Origin: Lachnospiraceae bacterium
GTDB taxonomy: Bacteria; Bacillota; Clostridia; Lachnospirales; Lachnospiraceae
Direction of reading: 5' to 3'
Assembly (NCBI GenBank): GCA_015057525.1
Contig: SVEE01000006.1
Location: 84,937 to 148,936 of the forward strand
DNA: 64,000 nt
Numbering within the stretch: the stretch's first letter is position 1; the number at the start of each line of letters is the position of its first letter. The position numbers and the translations under genes were made by a program. Of this stretch, positions 36,900-46,163 are shown in pieces. The notes below the pieces were generated by a model, which saw only the letters and a list, made by a program, of their open reading frames with translations, did not search any database and was not told the origin of the DNA.

Positions 36900-38327
36900 T
36901 TATTCTGCATCTGCAGTTTTATTTTCTTTCATTTTCTTAAAAAAGCTTTTTGTTTCTTTTGCAACAACTCCACTAAGTGCAAAAAGTGCAATCATATTTG
37001 GTATAGCCATAAGACCGTTGAAAATATCTGCTATTGTCCAAACAGCTGAAACTGTCATAAATGGTCCTATAAACACAGCTAGGATATATAACCATCTAAA
37101 TACCATAACTGACTTTTTACTTCCTCCAGAAAGATACTCAAGACATCTTTCTGAATAGTAATCCCAGCCTAGAATTGTAGTAAACGCAAAGAATACAAGA
37201 CAAAGCATAAGAACAAACGCTGAAAGCTGTGAAGGAAATGGCAATCCGTTCTGGAATGCGTATGATGTTACATTAACACCTTCAAGTCCTGGTTGTAAAT
37301 GTGCGCCAGTAAGTACAATGGAAATACCTGTCATGGAACAAATAATAATAGTATCAATAAAAGTTCCTGTCATAGATACAAGTCCCTGTCTTACAGGCTC
37401 CTTTGTCTGTGCAGCAGCTGCTGCTATAGGTGCAGAACCAAGACCTGCCTCATTAGAAAATATACCTCTTGCAACACCTTTTTGCATTGCAACAATCCAA
37501 GTACCTGCAGCACCACCTAAAACAGCTTTAGGGTCAAATGCAGCTTTAACAATTGTAACAACTGCATCAGGCACTTTAGAAAGATTTGTAAATATAAGTA
37601 TAAGCGCAAAAACAACGTAGATTATAGCCATAAATGGAACAACAATCTGTGATACACTTGAAATTCTCTTAATACCTCCAATAAGTACAAGGGCAACAAC
37701 AACTGCAAGCACAACAGAAGCTATAACAACTGCCCACGAATATTCACCGAGCAAAGGTATATCTACTGTAGCTTTACCTTCTGGATCAAAGAAACCTTTA
37801 ACGGCAGATGAAATACCATTTACCTGTGTAAATGTACCAATACCAAGTAAACCTGCACAAACACCAAAGAATGCAAATATTTTAGCAAGCCACTTCCAGT
37901 TTTTGCCCATACCTTTTTCTATGTAATAGAAAGGTCCACCTAAAGAATGACCATCCTCACCAACAACACGGTATTTTACTGCAAGAAGTCCCTCTGCGTA
38001 TTTTGTTGCCATACCAAAGAATGCAGCCATTACCATCCAGAAAAGAGCTCCTGGACCACCTGTACATATAGCAGTCGCAACACCTACAATATTACCTGTT
38101 CCTATTGTAGCTGAAAGTGCCGTACATAACGCTGCAAAAGAAGAAACCTCTCCTACTCCGTCCTCCTCATTCTTAATCATCCACTTAAGGGCAAGTGGAA
38201 GCTTACGAACCTGTAATAAACCTAATCTTACTGTGAGTAAAATTCCGCCAAGCATGATTAAAATCATAAGTGGTGGTCCCCACACAAAATCGTCAATAGC
38301 GACTAAAACCTCATTAAACTTTTCCAT
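36900..38327 (-). CDS. Alanine/glycine:sodium symporter (AGCS family)
   Basis: A 475-residue membrane protein with about 11 helices. Family signatures ALSATIGTGNIVGVATAI near 70-87 and the later GIFSNEAGLGSAPIAAAAA are intact. It imports a small neutral amino acid with sodium. It is 34 bp upstream of iorA on the same strand, which suggests uptake of an amino acid that feeds the oxidoreductase pathway (inference). Confidence 0.94.
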   Translation of the reverse strand: MEKFNEVLVAIDDFVWGPPLMILIMLGGILLTVRLGLLQVRKLPLALKWMIKNEEDGVGEVSSFAALCTALSATIGTGNIVGVATAICTGGPGALFWMVMAAFFGMATKYAEGLLAVKYRVVGEDGHSLGGPFYYIEKGMGKNWKWLAKIFAFFGVCAGLLGIGTFTQVNGISSAVKGFFDPEGKATVDIPLLGEYSWAVVIASVVLAVVVALVLIGGIKRISSVSQIVVPFMAIIYVVFALILIFTNLSKVPDAVVTIVKAAFDPKAVLGGAAGTWIVAMQKGVARGIFSNEAGLGSAPIAAAAAQTKEPVRQGLVSMTGTFIDTIIICSMTGISIVLTGAHLQPGLEGVNVTSYAFQNGLPFPSQLSAFVLMLCLVFFAFTTILGWDYYSERCLEYLSGGSKKSVMVFRWLYILAVFIGPFMTVSAVWTIADIFNGLMAIPNMIALFALSGVVAKETKSFFKKMKENKTADAE

Positions 38328-38436
38328 ATTTCCTCCTGACTCTCATGCGTCGTTTTATTATTTTTTATGACAATTCACGACTTTACTATTGTAAAGGATT
38401 AAAGAAAAATATGCAATAGATAATAAAAGTATTCCA

Positions 38437-40599
38437 TTAATCTTTTGAGGTGTTTTTCAATTCTTCCTTTAACTTTTTTCTAGTTTCTTTTACATTGGCA
38501 TAAATTTCCGGATTGTCTTTTTTCATAGAAGCATTTATTGTCTTTCTATGGTTAACAAGCAATCCATAGGCTTTATTGTTTATTGACTTAAGCTTATCCT
38601 CTACAACAAGTCTTCTTCTTTCAATTTTTTCTTCTAAAGCACGAACTTCTTCATCTGTAAACTTGCCTTTATTCTTTCCATCTTCAAGATGAAGTTCCAT
38701 GTAATCAAGAAGCTCATCTTCATCAAAAAGTCCAATTCTACCCCAACTAGTTTCTCGTTCAACATCAACAAGAGATTCAAAATTATCTGATGTAAGCTTT
38801 TCGATTATTTCTTTGGCCATTTGTCGCATTTTTCGTTCTGTATCCTTACCAAATGCCCACTCAAACTCCGCAAGTCGCTCACTGGCTTCCACATAAAATA
38901 TAGCATTTAAACCATCTTCTCCTTCTAGAGGATATGGTCGTTCAACACCGGCATCTCGTAATGCGAGGGACACTGTACGACGAACTATTCCATTTTCAAT
39001 AAGACTGATTGCTCCAAATCTCCTAAGTTGATCATTCAAACTTCCAGCATGCTCTGTAATATAAAACGCAATTCCTTTTTCGTTAAGATTTTTATTCAAA
39101 ATAACAAGTCTCTCTGCTGCTGTTACATCTATATTACCAATACCTCTTGCATCAACAATAACTTGCTTTGTATCTTCTTTAATTGCACCTTCAATATCCT
39201 GACAAAATGCATTGATGTTGGCAAAAAAAAGATTTCCACTGAATCTATAAATTATTGTATTTTTCAACGGTTTAGCATTTTTGTTTCTATCCAAGCTATT
39301 AAAATCCTCATGTCCTGGAATCATACCAAGAAATGCCTTAGGTGGCACAACGGCTCTAATGACAACCATACCAAAGGAAAGCAACACACCAATGACAACA
39401 CCATATATAGTACCAAATATAAGTACTCCAAACATCGCCATTATAAAAACAAAGAACTCATTCTTATTCGTGTTCCAAAGATTTTTAGCCAGCTTAATCT
39501 CGAGAATATTCACTAATGCGGCAACAACAATACCTGTCAAAACAGGGATTGGCAGATATTCAAACACGCCTGTTCCAAACAACAAAACAAGCAGCATAGA
39601 AAATGCAGCAATTATTGATGCAAGTTGAGATTTGCAACCAAACTGGTCTGCAAGCCCAGTACGAGAAACACTTCCATTAATTGGAGAAGATCCCATAATA
39701 CAACCCGCAAAATTCGACATAGAATAAGCTAAGATTTCTCTGTTGTTATTAATTTTAAAGTTGTATTTAAGAGCATAGCTATTTGAAGCAAGTAATGTCT
39801 GTGCCATTACAACAGCCGCAATACTAAATGCCAAAACAATCAAATCTAAAGTAAAATCCAATGGTTTATCTAATAGCATATTCAATTTCGGAATTGTAAT
39901 ATCTGGAAGTCCGGTATCAACCTGTGGAAGTAGCTTAACACCATAATCCTCTATATGTAAAAGGGCTGTTGCTAGTGCACCCAAAATCATCATAAGAACG
40001 GACATAGGAAATCTAGGCAATATTTTCTTAGATATGATAATAACAATAGCTGTTCCAAACCCCAAAATCGCAGAAGCCTTATTGAAGTCATCCGTTTCCA
40101 TAGCAATATGAGCTACAAGCTGAAACAGTTCCCCAGATGTACTTTCTCCTCCAAAAAGTTTTGGTATCTGCATTAGGATGATTGTTATTCCAACACCTGT
40201 TATAAAGCCTCCCATAACTGGTCTTGATATGTAATTAACTATACGGCCGGCTTTAAAACCATAAAATATCAGTAGCCACATTGCCACAAATAGAGAAATG
40301 ATAGGAATGACATTTACAGCTTCCTGTGAATATGCTACAACACCCATACCAGCCAAGGAACTTCCCACCATGGCGGCAGGAAGAGCATCAACACCAGCAA
40401 TAAACATTTTTGATGTGGAAATAAGTCCAAAAATCAAAACAGGCAAAAGGGAACCATACAAACCATATTGAACAGGTAAGCCTGCCACTTGGGCATACCC
40501 CATAGAAATAGGTATAGTCACTAATGCCACAATTATGCCTGAGAAAATATCATTTTTAACGTTCCTTTTGTCAATTCTGTCTTTAAACATAGCCATCAC
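38437..40599 (-). CDS. SulP-family anion transporter with STAS domain and extended C-terminus
   Basis: A 720-residue protein. The membrane domain is about 15-430 (GIIVALVTIPISMGYAQVAGL, TGLADQFGCKSQL). A STAS domain lies about 445-550 (YRFSGNLFFANINAFCQDIE; VIVDARGIGNIDVTAAERL). A further ~160 residues are rich in charged helices (EEKIERRRLVVEDKLKSINN). The tail is longer than in minimal SulP proteins and looks coiled-coil. Substrate could be sulfate, bicarbonate or another anion. Divergent from the XRE regulator. Confidence 0.92.
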   Translation of the reverse strand: MMAMFKDRIDKRNVKNDIFSGIIVALVTIPISMGYAQVAGLPVQYGLYGSLLPVLIFGLISTSKMFIAGVDALPAAMVGSSLAGMGVVAYSQEAVNVIPIISLFVAMWLLIFYGFKAGRIVNYISRPVMGGFITGVGITIILMQIPKLFGGESTSGELFQLVAHIAMETDDFNKASAILGFGTAIVIIISKKILPRFPMSVLMMILGALATALLHIEDYGVKLLPQVDTGLPDITIPKLNMLLDKPLDFTLDLIVLAFSIAAVVMAQTLLASNSYALKYNFKINNNREILAYSMSNFAGCIMGSSPINGSVSRTGLADQFGCKSQLASIIAAFSMLLVLLFGTGVFEYLPIPVLTGIVVAALVNILEIKLAKNLWNTNKNEFFVFIMAMFGVLIFGTIYGVVIGVLLSFGMVVIRAVVPPKAFLGMIPGHEDFNSLDRNKNAKPLKNTIIYRFSGNLFFANINAFCQDIEGAIKEDTKQVIVDARGIGNIDVTAAERLVILNKNLNEKGIAFYITEHAGSLNDQLRRFGAISLIENGIVRRTVSLALRDAGVERPYPLEGEDGLNAIFYVEASERLAEFEWAFGKDTERKMRQMAKEIIEKLTSDNFESLVDVERETSWGRIGLFDEDELLDYMELHLEDGKNKGKFTDEEVRALEEKIERRRLVVEDKLKSINNKAYGLLVNHRKTINASMKKDNPEIYANVKETRKKLKEELKNTSKD

Positions 40600-40785
40600 C
40601 CTGTCTTCCCATTATCGTCAATCATCTAGTCTTCATGCAACCCTAATGTGCCCTAGACACTCTATTTATATTATAATCCACAAGCCCTTTATATTCAACA
40701 AAATATCGCAAATCCAAAGCGTTATTAAAGTATTTAATCAAATCTCAAATACACAGCCTGTAGTATGTTTTTTTGTCGCATTATA

Positions 40786-40826
40786 TACTCTAGTAAATTG
40801 ATTGCATAATTTACATACTATAGTAT
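40786..40826. promoter_or_regulatory. Paired TACT-N2-AGTA palindromes in the sulP/XRE spacer
   Basis: TACTCTAGTA at 40786-40795 and TACTATAGTA at 40816-40825 (core of the perfect 12-bp palindrome ATACTATAGTAT) are exactly 30 bp apart, about three helical turns. A half-site TAGTATG lies at 40761-40767. The 294-bp spacer separates divergent genes, so an operator for the adjacent XRE regulator is a reasonable inference. Confidence 0.5.
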
Positions 40827-40893
40827 ATTTTTTGTGGGAATTATTTATTATATCCTTTATACAGAAAACATATAAAAAAAAGGGGGGATACAC

Positions 40894-41259
40894 TTGGCTA
40901 CAATTGCAGAAATTATAGGTGAGAGAATAAAATTCTATCGTAAAGAAAAGGGCATTAGCCAAGAAAAGCTTTCAGAGCTTGCTGAGCTTCACCCCACATA
41001 TATAGGACAACTTGAACGTGGAGAGAAAAATCCTTCCGTTGAATCCATTGCAAAAATATGCAAAGGCTTAGGAATTCCTATCACCCAATTCCTAGAAAAG
41101 ATAGACGAATACCAAACATCCGAATATATTGATACAAAGCAAGATACCACCCCCGAAGAAAATTATCCCCTTAAAAGCTATGAACTTGTACATGCAGAAA
41201 CAAGAGATAATCAGAAATTGCTTTACAATATGCTATTATTGGCAACAAAATACAAATAA
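40894..41259 (+). CDS. XRE-family transcriptional regulator
   Basis: A 121-residue protein from TTG 40894 with an AAGGGGGG ribosome binding site 6 nt upstream. The helix-turn-helix is at residues about 8-62 (IKFYRKEKGISQEKLSELAE and TYIGQLERGEKNPSVES). The C-terminal half has no recognised domain. It is followed by its own terminator. The palindromes upstream suggest autoregulation and possibly control of sulP. Confidence 0.9.
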   Translation: MATIAEIIGERIKFYRKEKGISQEKLSELAELHPTYIGQLERGEKNPSVESIAKICKGLGIPITQFLEKIDEYQTSEYIDTKQDTTPEENYPLKSYELVHAETRDNQKLLYNMLLLATKYK

Positions 41260-41260
41260 A

Positions 41261-41290
41261 AACCTACGATTGAATCGTAGGTTTTTTATT
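41261..41290 (+). terminator. Terminator of the XRE gene
   Basis: AACCTACGATT/GAATCGTAGGTT stem followed by TTTTTATT, directly after the stop codon. Confidence 0.9.
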
Positions 41291-41361
41291 GCCACAATTT
41301 TGATTAACATATATACTATATTTGTTAATTGCTTGATATTTTACTATTCAGGAGACACAAG

Positions 41362-41736
41362 ATGTATAAAGAACGAGTCAAAAACATTATAAAGCCTGCC
41401 GTTATTTTACTTATAGTGGGTATGCTATATGCTATTTTTTATGGAATAACAGGCATAGGTATACCTTGCATATTTCGACAGATAACAGGATTTAAATGTC
41501 CTGGATGCGGAATCTCCCATATGTTCATGGCTATATTCAAGTTTGATTTTGCCAGTGCCTTCAAGCATAATCCTGTAATATTTTCTCTTATGCCCTTTTG
41601 GATAGTAGCAATATCTTATCAAACTGTACATTACATAAAAACTGGTGATAAAAAATTCAACAAACCTATAAATGGATTGGTTTGGATTAGCATAATGGCA
41701 TTAATCATATTTGCAATCATAAGAAATATCATATAA
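41362..41736 (+). CDS. DUF2752 membrane protein
   Basis: A 124-residue protein starting at ATG 41362 with AGGAG 7 nt upstream. It has about three membrane helices. The signature TGFKCPGCGISHMFMA near residues 45-60 identifies DUF2752. The conserved CPxCG pair may bind metal or form a disulfide. Function unknown. It has its own terminator and lies apart from the Mrp gene on the opposite strand. Confidence 0.85.
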   Translation: MYKERVKNIIKPAVILLIVGMLYAIFYGITGIGIPCIFRQITGFKCPGCGISHMFMAIFKFDFASAFKHNPVIFSLMPFWIVAISYQTVHYIKTGDKKFNKPINGLVWISIMALIIFAIIRNII

Positions 41737-41778
41737 AAAAGAAGATTACAAGTAGCATACCTTGTAATCTTCTTTTTT
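41735..41778. terminator. Bidirectional terminator
   Basis: 18-bp stem AAAAAAGAAGATTACAAG/CTTGTAATCTTCTTTTTT with an 8-nt loop. It separates the convergent DUF2752 and Mrp genes. Confidence 0.92.
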
Positions 41779-42605
41779 TAATAATTAATTATTATATTGC
41801 TCAATTCATCAAGCCAATTGCCTTCGAACTGTTCTATTTTACCCTCGTCAACTAATTTTCTTAGGGCTGGTGTAACAGGGATTCTAGCTATGTTCTTGAT
41901 TCCATATTGCTGCGCAATTTCCTCAAGATGACTTTCACCATAAATATAGTGTTTCTCATCACACTTGTCACAAATAAAATATGACATATTTTCAACTATA
42001 CCTAATATTGGTATATTCATCATCTCTGCCATTTTAACAGCCTTACCAACAATCATGGAAACCAAATCCTGTGGTGATGTGACTACAATGATTCCATCTA
42101 TTGGAAGGGACTGAAAAACTGTAAGGGGAACATCCCCTGTTCCAGGAGGACAATCCACAAACATCAAATCAACATCTTCCCAGAGAACATCTGTCCAAAA
42201 CTGCTTAACTGTTCCTGCTACAATAGGACCTCTCCATATAACTGGCATTGTCTCGTCATCAAGCAAAAGATTAATAGACATAAGCTTAATACCTGTATCT
42301 GTTTTCACAGGATAAATAGCTGCCTCTGATGATTCGGCCTTTTCCTTCACCTGAAATGTTTTAGGTATAGATGGTCCAGTAATATCAGCATCTAAAATAG
42401 CTGTTTCGTTACCCTTTCTCTGTGACAAAACAGAGAGTAATGATGTAACCATAGACTTTCCTACACCGCCTTTACCACTAACTACGGCGATGACTTTTTT
42501 AACATTTGAAAACTCATTTGCAGGTGCCTGAAAGCTCTGCGGTGCTTTTCTCTCACTACAATTCGAACTGCAGGTACTGCAATCATGTGTACAATTTTCA
42601 CTCAT
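41778..42605 (-). CDS. mrp: Mrp/NBP35-type Fe-S cluster carrier ATPase
   Basis: A 275-residue P-loop protein. Deviant Walker A SGKGGVGKS is at 43-51; CPPGTGD and MSYFICDKCDEKHYIYGE are near the middle and C-terminus, the latter providing the CxxC that bridges a [4Fe-4S] cluster in the dimer. An N-terminal cysteine-rich tail (CTHDCSTCSSNC) is typical of the NBP35-like subgroup in anaerobes. Likely role: holding or delivering Fe-S clusters. Confidence 0.92.
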   Translation of the reverse strand: MSENCTHDCSTCSSNCSERKAPQSFQAPANEFSNVKKVIAVVSGKGGVGKSMVTSLLSVLSQRKGNETAILDADITGPSIPKTFQVKEKAESSEAAIYPVKTDTGIKLMSINLLLDDETMPVIWRGPIVAGTVKQFWTDVLWEDVDLMFVDCPPGTGDVPLTVFQSLPIDGIIVVTSPQDLVSMIVGKAVKMAEMMNIPILGIVENMSYFICDKCDEKHYIYGESHLEEIAQQYGIKNIARIPVTPALRKLVDEGKIEQFEGNWLDELSNIIINY

Positions 42606-42656
42606 TATAAATACCTCTCTTACAAAGTAAATACTCCGAGATACATTTTACACTTC

Positions 42657-43631
42657 TTAGTCGTGGATTACAACTTCTTTGTAGAATTCAGCGTAATCAG
42701 TTCTCTTGTTCTTTGTAAAGTCTATGGCTGTTCTGGGATGCTGGTTTAAAAGACCTGTCATAAGGTACTGCAAATCATATCCCCACACAATGCCATCTTC
42801 TTTAAGCTTTCTCATGTGTTTCTCAACGAACTCTATAGCAGGGTAAATATTGTATTTAGGATTCTTTAAGAAACCAAGTAAAAGTTCCATGGCACAGTTT
42901 CCTGCTCCACGTCCCATCTCTGCGTATGTACCATCAAGCCAATCAACGCCATCACCTACAGCTTCGATAGTGTTTGCAAAAGCAAGTTGCTGATTATTAT
43001 GAGCATGGATACCTATCTTCTTATCGTACTTTTCAGCAAATTCCATAAATGTGTCTGCCATACGTGCTACCTGCTCAGGGTATAAAGAACCAAAACTATC
43101 AACAATGTAAATCGTATTAACCGGCGACTTACCAAGCTCATCTAATGCAACCTGAAGATCACCTTCTTGTGCATTTGAAAGAGCCATAATATTACAAGTA
43201 GTCTCGTAACCTTTCTTGTATGAATCCTCGATAATATCAATGGCTGTAGGCAACTGATGAAGGTAAGTTGCAACTCTAATGAGGTCAACCGGACTTTCAC
43301 TTCTGTCATGAATATCATTCTTGTAATCACATCTACCTACATCTGCCATAATTGCAATTTTAAGATCTGTATTGTTATCTCCAACTATAGCTCTGATATC
43401 CTCATCATTACAGAACTTCCATTTTCCAAACTTATTAACATCAAACATGGATTTGTCACCTCTGTAACCAAACTCCATATAGTCAACGCCAGCCTTAATG
43501 TTAGTTATATATAAATCATTAACAAACTCATCAGTAAAATAAAAGTCGTTAACAAGTCCTCCATCTCTTAATGTGGCATCAACAACCTTGATGTCTTTAC
43601 GAAATCCTAGTAATTTAGATCTCTCTTTCAT
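42657..43631 (-). CDS. DRE-TIM metallolyase (HMGL/aldolase-like)
   Basis: A 324-residue TIM-barrel enzyme of the HMG-CoA lyase/isopropylmalate synthase superfamily. The N-terminal VDATLRDGGLVND carries the catalytic Arg-Asp pair and first metal ligand. GIHAHNNQQLAFANT supplies the metal-binding HxH (residues about 217-231). GMGRGAGN is represented by EMGRGAGNCAMELL. It resembles 4-hydroxy-2-oxovalerate aldolase-like proteins in surface-polysaccharide and unlinked loci, but no acetaldehyde dehydrogenase partner is near. Substrate unknown. Confidence 0.85.
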   Translation of the reverse strand: MKERSKLLGFRKDIKVVDATLRDGGLVNDFYFTDEFVNDLYITNIKAGVDYMEFGYRGDKSMFDVNKFGKWKFCNDEDIRAIVGDNNTDLKIAIMADVGRCDYKNDIHDRSESPVDLIRVATYLHQLPTAIDIIEDSYKKGYETTCNIMALSNAQEGDLQVALDELGKSPVNTIYIVDSFGSLYPEQVARMADTFMEFAEKYDKKIGIHAHNNQQLAFANTIEAVGDGVDWLDGTYAEMGRGAGNCAMELLLGFLKNPKYNIYPAIEFVEKHMRKLKEDGIVWGYDLQYLMTGLLNQHPRTAIDFTKNKRTDYAEFYKEVVIHD

Positions 43632-43780
43632 AATGATTACCTCCTGTTTAAGAATATTTGTGAGTATTTATATCTCACCATCTCCATGTATATTTTGAGA
43701 AGATGTTTCATATTCTAACACAAACGCTTTAGCAATTCAACCCTTTAAAGTGTAAAATTATTAAAATTTTATTCACACAA

Positions 43781-43820
43781 AAACACCAGCTATTTCATAT
43801 CATGAAATAAACTGGTGTTT
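43781..43820 (-). terminator. Terminator after the PPC-domain protein
   Basis: Minus-strand ACACCAG...CTGGTGT stem with a partly paired ATTTCAT/ATGAAAT top and T-tract. Confidence 0.85.
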
Positions 43821-43835
43821 TTTTATCAACTATTT

Positions 43836-45302
43836 TTAATAAAGTGCAACTCCGTTGCCCTGCATGTAACAATATCTTCCTTGCCAATCATATGTATATG
43901 TATTAACCATAAGTGTTCCATCTGCATTAGCATAACCATAGTTACCTGCTGCACCATTCCATGGTGTTCCATCTGCACACATTACTGTATTTGAAAACTG
44001 GAACCATTTGCCTCTTTCTAATACACCATACGGATTTGCATAGTATAAATTCTTACCTTCTTTATCATAAGTTACAACATCCACATAAAGATATCCATTA
44101 ACATCGAAGAAGCAATAATCATCAACAGCATTTCCTGCAATTGAACGTTTCACATGAGCAAAATCACTGAATACTTCATGACCATACTCATCAAAGTATA
44201 TTACATGAACACCATCTGGATGATATGTAAGTCTATCCTTCATAGGTGAACCATCAGCCTGAAGGAAGTATGTGTATGTTCCATCACAAACAAACTGGTT
44301 GGTAACCATTATACCATTTGCATTTACATATCTTATTTCTCCATCATAACCCTCAAGCCATGCATCCTTTACAATCTTGCCATTCATATCATAGTATGAC
44401 ATAGTACCATCTGTATTTGTTATCCAACCTACGTTAATATTAGAAATCTTTAAATCATATAAATAATAATTGCTCTTACTATCTGATATTTCCAAATAAT
44501 ATGTACCTTTATCCAAATAGAAAATTTCACTCAACTTTTCATCTTGTGGCATAGAAAAAGTCTTTACATTAGTAAAACTAGCATCATTTTTCTTTACAGT
44601 TATACTTGTACTATTAGAGCTTATTACAGAGTCTAAATCTATCTGTGCACTTAATTTCACATAACAATTTCTTGATACTGAAAATTTGTAATAATCTGCT
44701 GTATCACCCAAGCTCATCTGACCAACGTATTTCTTATCAATATTTATGCTATTAGCCGTATTTGGTGTATTATGCATTGCTGTATATGATTCCTCAAAGG
44801 AAATATCAGTTGAAGTAAATGAAGTTGAGATATCATATATAATATCACCATTAAATGCATTAAAACCACCATCTATACAAATCCAGTATGTTCCTTTATC
44901 AAGGTAAGTGTCACACACAAAAGTTCTATCTTTATTAGAAAAAGCAGTGTTACTACCAACAAAAGTATTACTATTTGTTATTGAATTTATATCTGCATGT
45001 ATTTTTAATGATGCGCCAAAACTGAAATACTGGTCATCTGCTCCAGGATGGGTTACTGTAACATTAAGCTTTCCTGATGATGGTAAGGTAACTTTATGCC
45101 ATATTGCATAAACATACTTGCCTCTTCCATCCCAACTCTTACTATAAGTTTTTCCAAGTTCCAATTCTTGTGCTGTTTCAGCAGTTTGTGGAACTATAGT
45201 TGCCGCCTTTGAATTTAAGCCACCCATAAATGCACCGCTCAAAAGCATAAACATCATAGCAAACAAACTTACTATTGAAACTACCTTTCTTTTTTTCTGC
45301 AT
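43836..45302 (-). CDS. Secreted protein with PPC-like domains and cell-wall-binding-type repeats
   Basis: A 488-residue protein from ATG 45302 (GGAGG 7 nt upstream). Signal peptide residues 1-33 with likely cleavage after SKAA. Two beta-sandwich domains of prepeptidase C-terminal type follow, each with a characteristic LDKGTYWICI or LDKGTYYLEI strand (about 35-165 and 170-290). The C-terminal ~190 residues carry irregular repeats of aromatic-Gly units (YYDMNGK, YFDEYGHE, CFFDVNGYLY, YYANPYG, YANADG) like glucan/choline-binding modules. There is no catalytic domain and no sortase motif. It probably binds the cell surface or polysaccharide. Confidence 0.82.
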   Translation of the reverse strand: MQKKRKVVSIVSLFAMMFMLLSGAFMGGLNSKAATIVPQTAETAQELELGKTYSKSWDGRGKYVYAIWHKVTLPSSGKLNVTVTHPGADDQYFSFGASLKIHADINSITNSNTFVGSNTAFSNKDRTFVCDTYLDKGTYWICIDGGFNAFNGDIIYDISTSFTSTDISFEESYTAMHNTPNTANSINIDKKYVGQMSLGDTADYYKFSVSRNCYVKLSAQIDLDSVISSNSTSITVKKNDASFTNVKTFSMPQDEKLSEIFYLDKGTYYLEISDSKSNYYLYDLKISNINVGWITNTDGTMSYYDMNGKIVKDAWLEGYDGEIRYVNANGIMVTNQFVCDGTYTYFLQADGSPMKDRLTYHPDGVHVIYFDEYGHEVFSDFAHVKRSIAGNAVDDYCFFDVNGYLYVDVVTYDKEGKNLYYANPYGVLERGKWFQFSNTVMCADGTPWNGAAGNYGYANADGTLMVNTYTYDWQGRYCYMQGNGVALY

Positions 45303-45335
45303 TTTAATACCTCCAAACATAAAAAATATATTACC

Positions 45336-45365
45336 ATTCTACCACCGTACGTCGATTAACGTCAA
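45336..45365 (-). promoter_or_regulatory. Promoter of the PPC-domain protein
   Basis: Minus-strand TTGACG (45360-45365) and TAGAAT (45336-45341) have 18-bp spacing. It lies in a GC-richer patch containing imperfect CGACG/CGTCG repeats that could be a regulator site. Confidence 0.65.
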
Positions 45366-45430
45366 CCGTCGGTTTGTATAATAAGAATGATCCAGACAAA
45401 TACAAATTTTTATAATCATTTTTTACACTC

Positions 45431-45469
45431 AAGTTTGTTGCGAAATATACACAATTCCGCAACAAACTT
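45431..45469. terminator. Hairpin downstream of the WXG100 gene pair
   Basis: 12-bp perfect stem AAGTTTGTTGCG/CGCAACAAACTT with a 15-nt loop. No strong T-tract, so either a weak terminator or an RNA-stabilising end. Confidence 0.6.
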
Positions 45470-45508
45470 TATATTAATCACACATTATAGTTTCTGGATG
45501 TCATCCTC

Positions 45509-45625
45509 TTAGATAACATCATCTGCAAGGGCATTGGATTTTGAGATATTCTTTGCCTCAGCAACCTTGTAACCTCTTGCAATCTGATCAAGCTTAATAT
45601 TAAGCTCCTCTGTAATATTTCTCAT
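45509..45625 (-). CDS. Small 38-residue open frame after the WXG100 gene
   Basis: ATG at 45625 lies 11 bp after the WXG100 stop, and the frame ends at TAA 45509-45511. The peptide begins MRNITEELNIKLDQIARG and is helical and charged, with no membrane segment. It could be a real partner peptide or a remnant of a second WXG-like gene. A clear ribosome binding site is not visible, so the call is tentative. Confidence 0.35.
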   Translation of the reverse strand: MRNITEELNIKLDQIARGYKVAEAKNISKSNALADDVI

Positions 45626-45636
45626 TCTCTAATTTA

Positions 45637-45927
45637 TTAATGCTTTGCTATACATACGTTTCTTGACTCTGTTGTCTTGTACTCAATGATGATTCTATCT
45701 AAAGCTTTGATGTATCTCTGAACTCCATGTACCGCATCCATAAGCTTCTTAACCTGCTTTCTACTGTTATCCTGGTAAGCATCTGCTGCTTCTCCTTCCC
45801 AGTCATGCTTAAGGGATAATGAGATTCTATTTAACTCCTCAATCTCCTGCTTAAGTTCATCATTTAACTTCTGTAATTGATACTTCTTTTCTTCAAGTTC
45901 ATTTGCTGTAATCTGAATCATTGCCAT
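45637..45927 (-). CDS. WXG100-family (ESAT-6-like) protein
   Basis: A 96-residue all-helical protein with the central turn motif DWEGEAADAY (W43, G45) between two amphipathic helices. These are hallmarks of WXG100 proteins exported by type VII secretion. The extended tail ends in VCIAKH and lacks the usual YxxxD/E motif at a clear position. No EssC/EccC ATPase or other secretion gene is in the window, so it is an orphan here. It has its own leader with a small AAAGGTG/CACCTTT hairpin. Confidence 0.8.
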   Translation of the reverse strand: MAMIQITANELEEKKYQLQKLNDELKQEIEELNRISLSLKHDWEGEAADAYQDNSRKQVKKLMDAVHGVQRYIKALDRIIIEYKTTESRNVCIAKH

Positions 45928-46103
45928 AATTTTGTCTTCCTAAAATCTTTTCTATTTTTTAATTTGTTTTGTTCTTTACTTCTCTTTTATCTTATCAAAG
46001 GTGTTTTTAATTTTTTTGCACCTTTTTTATTTTTGTATCGAGGTGTTATTCCTCTTTACATTTTTTATTCTAGCAAGGTCTAATCAAAATTTTTTGCACA
46101 AAA

Positions 46104-46147
46104 ATAGAAGTGGTCAACTGATTAGTTCATCAGTTTTCCACTTCTAT
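46104..46147. terminator. Terminator after the second Rpn gene
   Basis: ATAGAAGTGG/CCACTTCTAT stem with an inner AACTGAT/ATCAGTT stem; minus-strand continuation ATTTTTG. Confidence 0.85.
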
Positions 46148-46163
46148 GAAAATCATCATTTAA

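Noticed and set aside
16091..45927. Linking the kinase/FHA pair and WXG100 protein as one type VII secretion locus
   Set aside because: They are 28 kb apart, with no secretion ATPase in the window.
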